Assembly (NCBI RefSeq): GCF_009687885.1
Contig: NZ_BLAF01000062.1
Location: 1-64,000 of the forward strand
From: Acrocarpospora pleiomorpha
Lineage (GTDB): Bacteria; Actinomycetota; Actinomycetes; Streptosporangiales; Streptosporangiaceae
Direction: 5' to 3'
DNA: 64,000 nucleotides
In this document: positions 58,654-64,000 of the stretch, piece after piece
Position numbering within the stretch: the first letter of the stretch is position 1
How the letters are laid out: every line of letters begins with the position of its first letter
The notes under the pieces: generated by a model
What the model saw: only the letters and a program-made list of their open reading frames with translations
Databases searched by the model: none
What the model was told of the DNA's origin: nothing
Position numbers and translations under genes: made by a program

Positions 58654-59709
58654 TCAGGCGGCGAAGACCAGGCCCTGCTCGTCGAAGGCGCGCTTGATCC
58701 GGCGCCGGAGTTCGCGGGCGGCGTTGGCGCGCTCGCCGGGCACGGTCTTCACACTCACCCGGAAGATCACGGCGGAGTCGGAGATCTGCTCCATGCCGAA
58801 GACCTGCGGCTCCTCGACGATCACCGTGTCGTGGAAGTTCTCGTCCTCCCACAGCTGGGTGGCGATCTCCTTCAGCAGGTCCTGCACCCGGATCACATCC
58901 GTGTCGTACGCCACCGGAACGTCCACCACCGCCCGCGACCAGCCCTGGGACTCGTTGCCGACCCGGGTGATGGTGCCGTTCCTGACGTACCAGACCTTGC
59001 CGTCGATGTCGCGGAGCCGCGTGATGCGCAGGGTGACCGCTTCGACGGTGCCGATGGCGACTCCGGTGTCGATCACGTCGCCGACCCCGTATTGGTCCTC
59101 CACCAGCATGAACATGCCGGCGATGAAGTCCTTGACCAGCTCCTGCGCGCCGAAGCCGACCGCCACGCCGAGCACGCCGACGCTGGTGAGCAGGGGCGCG
59201 ATCGGGATGCCGATCTTGGTGGCGATGGTGAGGAAGGCGGTGCCGAGGATGACCACCGAGGCGATGCTGCGCAGCACGGAGCCGAGGGTGTCGCCGCGCT
59301 GCCTGCGCCGTTCGCTGAGGATGGCGGAGGTGGCGTCCTCCGGGGTGGCGGCGCGGCGGAGCCGGTCCGGCAGCACGCCTTCACCGGCCCGCAGGGTGAT
59401 CCGGGTGATCAGCCGATGCGCGATCTTCCTGATCACCATGGCTGCGACCAGGATCAGCAGAATGATCAGGATCACGTCGGCGACCCCGGCGACCAGCGGG
59501 ATCCACTCGGGGTAGGCGGCTCGCGGCGGGAGCATGGCATTCAGAACCGTACAGAGCAGGCCTTCGCCTTTGTTGCACGCCTCGACGAGACTCTGGCTCG
59601 CCTCGTGGAAATCGATGATCGGGCTCGGTGTGGAGCTGGGGGACGGACTTGGCGTCACGCTGGGCATGATGCTCGGTGTCGGGCTCGGGCTCGGGGAGAG
59701 CAGGAACAC
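58654..59709 (-). CDS. MscS-family mechanosensitive channel
   Basis: This 351-residue protein has a Ser/Pro/Thr-rich N-terminus, three hydrophobic segments and the MscS pore helix SVGVLGVAVGFGAQELVKDF followed by IAGMFMLVEDQYGVGDVI. The cytoplasmic beta domain includes GTVEAVTLRITRLRDIDGKV. It would release solutes under osmotic downshock. The GTG at 59709 has GAGGGGG nine bases upstream. Confidence 0.92.
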   Translation of the reverse strand: MFLLSPSPSPTPSIMPSVTPSPSPSSTPSPIIDFHEASQSLVEACNKGEGLLCTVLNAMLPPRAAYPEWIPLVAGVADVILIILLILVAAMVIRKIAHRLITRITLRAGEGVLPDRLRRAATPEDATSAILSERRRQRGDTLGSVLRSIASVVILGTAFLTIATKIGIPIAPLLTSVGVLGVAVGFGAQELVKDFIAGMFMLVEDQYGVGDVIDTGVAIGTVEAVTLRITRLRDIDGKVWYVRNGTITRVGNESQGWSRAVVDVPVAYDTDVIRVQDLLKEIATQLWEDENFHDTVIVEEPQVFGMEQISDSAVIFRVSVKTVPGERANAARELRRRIKRAFDEQGLVFAA

Positions 59710-59982
59710 GAGGTGGATCCCCCTCGGATCGGTTCATTCGGCGTTAGGTGAGGTCGACGCAGGTCAACCTAAACCATATTGCCGAGCGAACCGGCCAACG
59801 TCACATTACGCCGGGGAGACGTGAGTGCCTGACCCCGGGCCGCGGAGGGCAGGGGCAGACATTCCTGTGACGGCTGGCAGGACCGGGACGCGCACCCGGA
59901 AGCGCATCCCAAGCCGTTCTCCGAGAGGGGGATCCCCCCGATGACCATCCAGCCCGGTCGCCCGTGCCGGATGGCAGCCAGC

Positions 59983-60013
59983 CGGGTACGGCTCCGCGCC
60001 GGAGCCGTACCCG
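59983..60013. terminator. Strong hairpin in a gene-poor stretch
   Basis: CGGGTACGGCTCC and GGAGCCGTACCCG form a perfect 13-bp stem with loop GCGCC. It lies in the ~500-bp stretch between the MscS gene and the small protein at 60217, where I could not support any gene. It may terminate the small protein's minus-strand transcript or a small RNA. Confidence 0.5.
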
Positions 60014-60216
60014 AGACTGCGTGGACCCGAGAGCCCACGAAATTCCGTACCAGTACCAATCAGATCCGCCGGTTCGGGGCCGGCGGGATGCCACAACGTT
60101 CCCCGCGAGGAGCGTTCCGCACCGGGCATCCCACCGGCCCTGTGGAGCCGCGGTGGCCGCGACGAGCCAAGGTGACTGCGCTTCACCTGGTTCGTCGCGG
60201 CGGTGCGATCATTCGG

Positions 60217-60477
60217 TCAATCGCCTACCGCGGCGAGCACACGCGCGACCTTCGTCGCGGCACCGGCCGGATCGTCCGCCCGGTGCATTCGCTCCCCCCA
60301 GGACCACCAATAGTCCGCCGCCTTGCAGACGACGTTCTCGATGAGACTGGTCGCATTCGGGTTGATCACGCGGACGAAGGCACGGCCGGTCTGGCTGTGC
60401 ACCACCCGCGCGTGAAATCCCCGAGTGCCGAGCTCTGAAGCAAGACGCTCCAGATGCCCGAAATCGTCCTCCCCCAC
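60217..60477 (-). CDS. Small protein of unknown function, partner of the HTH/TPR regulator
   Basis: This 86-residue protein starts with VGEDDFGHLERLASELGTRG and includes FHARVVHSQTGRAFVRVINP and ADYWWSWGERMHRADD. It resembles small actinobacterial proteins commonly encoded beside XRE/TPR regulators. It has no membrane segment. The GTG at 60477 has a perfect AAGGAGG seven bases upstream, so the upstream in-frame extension to 60564 is not used. It is divergent from the regulator at 60802; GGACC and GGTCC, and CTTAG/CTAAG (60718-60734), are inverted repeats in the gap. Confidence 0.75.
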   Translation of the reverse strand: MGEDDFGHLERLASELGTRGFHARVVHSQTGRAFVRVINPNATSLIENVVCKAADYWWSWGERMHRADDPAGAATKVARVLAAVGD

Positions 60478-60801
60478 CGTTCGTCCTCCTTCTCGGGCTC
60501 TTTCGGTGATTTGCGGCTCTGCGTTTCGGTGCTGGTTGGCCCAAGATGACTTACCAGGCCGCACTGGTCAACGAAGCGCAAAGGCAGCTCTGGATGCGGT
60601 TACCACCAAGTGGGTTGAAAGAACCAGCCCGGGGGTGGACGATCCTTAATCAGCACGTTCGACAGTGGGACCGGGCCGGACAAAACTGGTCCATCATTTA
60701 GTTGGGCGGAGTGCAACCTTAGGGTTACGCTAAGTCAGTAGATGAGGACCGGTCGGGACATGTGGGCGGCGCGTACGGCTGGCCACGAGAGAGGGGCCGG
60801 T

Positions 60802-62373
60802 ATGTCCGGCAGGCAACACAAGGAGACGGAGACCGCGAGGCGGGTCCGGGCCCGAGGCCTGGCCGCTGGGCGGAGTCTGGCGAGCGTCGCCGAAGAGATC
60901 TTCGAGACATGCTCGCCGCTGTTCGGCACCACCCGGATCAAATCCCACCGGCTTTCGAACGGCATCGCGCTCGCCGACGTGATCGAGCAGGTGCGCGCCC
61001 TTTTCGAGCGGGACGGGAAGGCAATCCCGGGAATCGGGGAAACGTTGCTGTCCGCGTATGAATCCGGACTCAAGCGCCCCGGGCCCGAGTACCTCCACTA
61101 CCTCTGCTGTGTCTACCGGGTCGAACCGGTCGCCTTGGGCTACGACGGTCCCTGCATCTGCGGTCATGGTCACCGCATGCCGGGAGTGGTCCGCGGTGGC
61201 GACCTGCAAGACGGAAGATCCGACACATCCCCCGTCTCGCGCGAGCTGCTGGTCCTCTCGGACGGCGGTGACCCCTCAACGGGCGGGGGCGAGGAGGACG
61301 AGAACGTGCTACGGAGGACGCTGTTGAAGCTCCTCGCCGGCACCTCGGTGAGCCTGGACGGTCAGGTCCTGGGTGCGGTTGAGAACATCAGGCGGCGGAT
61401 GGACGACACCATGGTGTCGGCGACCGTCTCTCCGGCGATGCTCGATCAGTGGGAGGAATCCACGATCGGCTTTGGCCGCCAATATATGAACACCCCGCCG
61501 CTCCGGCTGCTCTGCGACGTGCTGCTGGAATTCGCGGCGGTCCGCAAGGCGATGGAACGACGCCAGCCGGTCGATCTTCAGGAGCGGCTCTGCCGGATGG
61601 CGGCGCAGCTTTCCGGGCTGTGCGGCATGATCATGATCGATCTCGGCGACCACCGGCTGGCGCGGTCCTTCTTCCGCACCGGGCGGACCGCCGCCGACGA
61701 GACGGGCGACCGCGCGCTGCGCGCCTGGGTGGTGGCCCGCGAGGCGCTCGTCCCGCTCTACTACGGCGACCCCCGCGAGGCCCTCACGCTGGCCAAGAAG
61801 AGCCGCGACATGGCCGGCCAGACGCCCTGTGCGGCGAAGACCATGGCCCCCGTCGTGGAGGCCAGGGCGCTGGCCATGCTGGCCGGCAGCAACGGCCAGA
61901 AGAAGGACGTGGTCGACCAGGCCAAGCGGGCGCTGTCCCGGGCCCGCACCGCGTTCTCCCAGATGGTCCCGTCCGAGCAGGAGGACACCGCGTTCGGCTA
62001 CACCGAGCGCCAGCTCTACTTCTACCAGGGCGACGTGTTGGTGCGGCTAGGCGAGACGCTTGAGGCCGACGTCGTGCTGGAGCAGGCCCTCGGGCAGTAC
62101 GAGGGCGAGCCGCTGGACCAGACGCTTATCCGGCTCGACCTGGCCCAGTGCCGCCTCATCGAGGGCGAGCCCGAGGAGGCCGTGGAGCTGGCCATCCGGG
62201 CGCTGGAGATGATCGAGAAGATCCACCGCACCGAACTGGTGATAGCCAGGGTGAACGAGCTCATCGGCGGGATCACCGGTAAGTATGGCGAGATCAAGGG
62301 CCTGGACCGGCTCAGGGATGTCGCCCTGGACCGGGCCCAGTTAGATCTCGGCGATCTGGTGGGGGGTTCGTGA
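60802..62373 (+). CDS. XRE-like helix-turn-helix protein with TPR-like C-terminus
   Basis: This 523-residue protein has an N-terminal Xre-type region (ETLLSAYESGLKRPGPEYLH then YLCCVYRVEP), here with an unusual long preceding segment, and a Cys-containing loop GPCICGHGHRMPG. A C-terminal ~350-residue helical repeat region resembles the TPRs of actinobacterial transcriptional regulators (LGDHRLARSFFRTGRTAADE, YGDPREALTLAKKSRDMAGQ). ATG 60802 has GAGAGGGG six bases upstream. The stop overlaps the GNAT gene (GTGA). It is probably a developmental or secondary-metabolism regulator. Confidence 0.8.
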   Translation: MSGRQHKETETARRVRARGLAAGRSLASVAEEIFETCSPLFGTTRIKSHRLSNGIALADVIEQVRALFERDGKAIPGIGETLLSAYESGLKRPGPEYLHYLCCVYRVEPVALGYDGPCICGHGHRMPGVVRGGDLQDGRSDTSPVSRELLVLSDGGDPSTGGGEEDENVLRRTLLKLLAGTSVSLDGQVLGAVENIRRRMDDTMVSATVSPAMLDQWEESTIGFGRQYMNTPPLRLLCDVLLEFAAVRKAMERRQPVDLQERLCRMAAQLSGLCGMIMIDLGDHRLARSFFRTGRTAADETGDRALRAWVVAREALVPLYYGDPREALTLAKKSRDMAGQTPCAAKTMAPVVEARALAMLAGSNGQKKDVVDQAKRALSRARTAFSQMVPSEQEDTAFGYTERQLYFYQGDVLVRLGETLEADVVLEQALGQYEGEPLDQTLIRLDLAQCRLIEGEPEEAVELAIRALEMIEKIHRTELVIARVNELIGGITGKYGEIKGLDRLRDVALDRAQLDLGDLVGGS

Positions 62374-62873
62374 GCTTCCCGTTACGGGTGCGGCGCTACC
62401 GGTGGTCCGATCTGGACCAGGTTTGGGCGCTGCACCAGATCAGCCTTGCCCAGGTCGGGCTCGCGCCCGGCGACGGTGTCTACTACGAGGACGATTTCCC
62501 CCGGATCAGCGAGGTGTATCTGGCCGATCGGGGCGAATTCCTCGTCGGTGAGGTGCCCGGCGGTCGGATCGTCGCCATGGGCGGATTGCGCCGTTTGGAT
62601 GAGGACACGGCGGAGATGTGCCGGTTGCGGGTGCATCCGGAGTATCAGCGGCGTGGTTATGGCGCGCAGATCCTGGAATTGCTCGAACAGCGGGCGTGCG
62701 AGTTGGGTTACAGCCTCCTGCGCGGGGACACCACCCTGCAGCAGGGGGCGGCGATCGAGCTTTACCGCAAGTACGGCTGGCGCGAACTCAGCCGCGAAGT
62801 CCGCGGCGACGCCGTCGTTCTTTATGGCGAAAAATCACTAATTCCTGTGAATTCTGGTCAATTCATCAGGTAG
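62370..62873 (+). CDS. GNAT-family N-acetyltransferase
   Basis: This 167-residue single-domain GNAT has the acetyl-CoA-binding loop MCRLRVHPEYQRRGYGAQIL and LYRKYGWREL near the end. The substrate is unknown. Its GTG overlaps the stop of the HTH/TPR regulator, so both are co-translated and may work together. Confidence 0.9.
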   Translation: MSFPLRVRRYRWSDLDQVWALHQISLAQVGLAPGDGVYYEDDFPRISEVYLADRGEFLVGEVPGGRIVAMGGLRRLDEDTAEMCRLRVHPEYQRRGYGAQILELLEQRACELGYSLLRGDTTLQQGAAIELYRKYGWRELSREVRGDAVVLYGEKSLIPVNSGQFIR

Positions 62874-62905
62874 GTACGGCCGGCTGGTGAAAGTTTCCGG
62901 CCGGT

Positions 62906-63343
62906 TCACAACAGGTGATCGAGAATGGCGAGCAGGTTCGGTGGCTCGATCGGCTCGGGGAGCGCGGCCAGGTCGGCCCGGGAGTGCCAGGCGTGGCCGC
63001 GGTAGGTGCCGTCCTCCTCCGGGGTGAGCTCGGTGGAGGCCACGTCGGGAGTGGTGTCGAAGCGCGCCAGGAAGAACGGCTCGGTCTTGACGTAGTGAAC
63101 GCCTAGCCAGTGGTAGTCGCGTTCGACCGGTATCCACTGGTCAAGGACCCTGTCCCCGGGCAGCCCGGTCTCTTCGGCGAGCTCGCGGCGCGCCGCTTCC
63201 AGGGGTGTCTCGCCGGGTTCGATCCCGCCGCCGGGGGGCTCCCAGAAGACGACATCGCTCACGTGATCGTGCCAGCGGAGCAGGAGCACACGGCCCTGAC
63301 CGTCCACGCAGAGAACCCGGGCCGCGGGTCGTGAGTCAGCCAC
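62906..63343 (-). CDS. NUDIX hydrolase
   Basis: This 145-residue protein contains the complete Nudix box GGGIEPGETPLEAARRELAE then ETGL, whose Glu residues bind Mg. It should hydrolyse a nucleoside diphosphate linked to another moiety. The start is uncertain: GTG 63343 gives VADSRPAARVLCVD, and an ATG at 63361 is also in frame. It is divergent from purU. Confidence 0.9.
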   Translation of the reverse strand: MADSRPAARVLCVDGQGRVLLLRWHDHVSDVVFWEPPGGGIEPGETPLEAARRELAEETGLPGDRVLDQWIPVERDYHWLGVHYVKTEPFFLARFDTTPDVASTELTPEEDGTYRGHAWHSRADLAALPEPIEPPNLLAILDHLL

Positions 63344-63460
63344 GATCGCCCATCCTGCCATCGGAGCGGACGACCTATCTGCGGAACATCCGGGACAGTG
63401 ATATCCGGGGAGAGCGATATCATGCTCAGCCGAAGGACACGCGCGGCCCAAGGGATCCCG

Positions 63461-64000
63461 ATGAACGCCGAATATGTGCTGACCCTGTCCTGCCCGGACC
63501 GGCCAGGGGTGGTCGCGGCCGTCTCCGGGTTACTGGCCGGGCGCGGGTGCAACATCACCGAGAGCCAGCAGTTCGGCGACCCCGAAGCCGATCGGTTCTT
63601 CATGCGCGTGCAGTTCACCGGCGCCGTGCCGATGGACGAGCTGCGGGTCGGCTTCGCCGCTCTCGCCACCGAGTTCCGGATGGATCTGCAACTTTTCGAC
63701 CGGGCGGTGAAGCCGCGGGTCCTGGTGCTGGTCAGCAAGTTCGATCACTGCCTGAACGACCTGCTCTACCGGGTGCGCTCCCGGCTGCTCGACATCGAGA
63801 TCGTCGCGGTCGCGTCAAACCACCCCGACCTGCGACCGCTCACCCAGTCGTACGGGATCGACTACCACCACCTGCCCGTCACGCCGGAGACGAAGGGCAG
63901 GCAGGAGGGCGAGATTCTCACCCTGGTCGACCACTACCGGGCCGATCTGGTGGTGCTGGCGCGTTACATGCAGGTCTTGTCCGAGGACCTGTGCGCCAAA
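63461..64000 (+). CDS. purU: Formyltetrahydrofolate deformylase, 5' part
   Basis: The 180 visible residues begin YVLTLSCPDRPGVVAAVSGL, an ACT domain, followed by the start of the formyl-transferase-like domain (PRVLVLVSKFDHCLNDLLYR). PurU hydrolyses 10-formyl-THF to formate and THF, feeding purine synthesis and C1 balance. The catalytic residues lie past the right edge. An in-frame ATG at 63422 has a better GGGAGAG site than the ATG at 63461, so the start may be 13 codons earlier. Confidence 0.93.
   Translation, partial: MNAEYVLTLSCPDRPGVVAAVSGLLAGRGCNITESQQFGDPEADRFFMRVQFTGAVPMDELRVGFAALATEFRMDLQLFDRAVKPRVLVLVSKFDHCLNDLLYRVRSRLLDIEIVAVASNHPDLRPLTQSYGIDYHHLPVTPETKGRQEGEILTLVDHYRADLVVLARYMQVLSEDLCAK

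Noticed and set aside
59806..60210. Possible genes in the stretch between mscS and the small protein, including a frame from the ATG at 59941 with a GAGAGGGGG site
   Set aside because: Arg/Pro/Gly-rich frames on both strands with no recognisable motif; the 13-bp hairpin lies inside.

Overview
The window is GC-rich, densely packed DNA from an actinobacterium. The gene content fits a sporulating, mycelial member of the Streptosporangiales or a relative: an actinobacterial-type DapD, an F420/LLM oxidoreductase, a tandem dynamin-like GTPase pair, DnaE2 with its DUF6504 partner, PadR/DrrAB exporters, a large ATP-binding regulator and EttA. The taxonomic placement is inferred from gene content, not measured. 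GTG starts and 4-nt stop/start overlaps (GTGA or ATGA) are frequent.

Layout. 0-10 kb: dapD, a sialidase and a flavin disulfide reductase on the minus strand; a divergent DrrAB-type exporter with a palindromic operator; a 1058-residue AAA regulator; a secreted CAP protein. 10-16 kb: a Sll1717-like P-loop ATPase, then a 35-codon secreted-peptide ORF overlapping a secreted SGNH hydrolase with FG-GAP repeats, then an accessory patch with a membrane protein, an IS1380-like scrap, diverged direct repeats, tRNA-Arg(TCT) and a tyrosine recombinase. 17-20 kb: DUF4352 protein, PadR regulator, and the collapsed remains of the ABC exporter it probably controlled. 20-27 kb: cobD-cobQ-SHOCT, a small sigma-region-4-like gene coupled to a DUF5666 protein, sulfotransferase, acyltransferase, patatin. 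27-35 kb: ABC exporter with a PucR regulator, quinone oxidoreductase, and an SOS operon (two LexA boxes, DUF6504, dnaE2). 35-42 kb: DUF4328 protein, orphan response regulator, LLM oxidoreductase, a 66-bp tandem repeat, and a FadR-type regulator divergent from lutABC with two tandem operators. 42-48.7 kb: cbiX, cobC-like aminotransferase, cobT (with an unusual insertion), ureohydrolase, siroheme/cobalamin methyltransferase. 48.7-57.7 kb: dynamin pair, SSB paralogue preceded by two facing DnaA boxes, diguanylate cyclase, EttA, thioesterase. 57.7-64 kb: tandem intergenic repeats, truncated haemoglobin, MscS channel, a small protein divergent from an HTH/TPR regulator, GNAT, NUDIX, and the 5' part of purU.

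Functional themes: late cobalamin/siroheme assembly split between two loci (20-23 and 42-48 kb); lactate oxidation under a FadR-type repressor; SOS mutagenesis; and a probable cell-division or sporulation neighbourhood (dynamins, SsbB-like SSB, c-di-GMP synthase). The most unusual items are the DnaA-box pair in front of ssb, the low-complexity insertion inside CobT, the 30-residue repeats in the large dynamin, the coupled mini-ORF before the SGNH hydrolase, the sigma-like/DUF5666 couple, and several uncatalogued intergenic repeat families.
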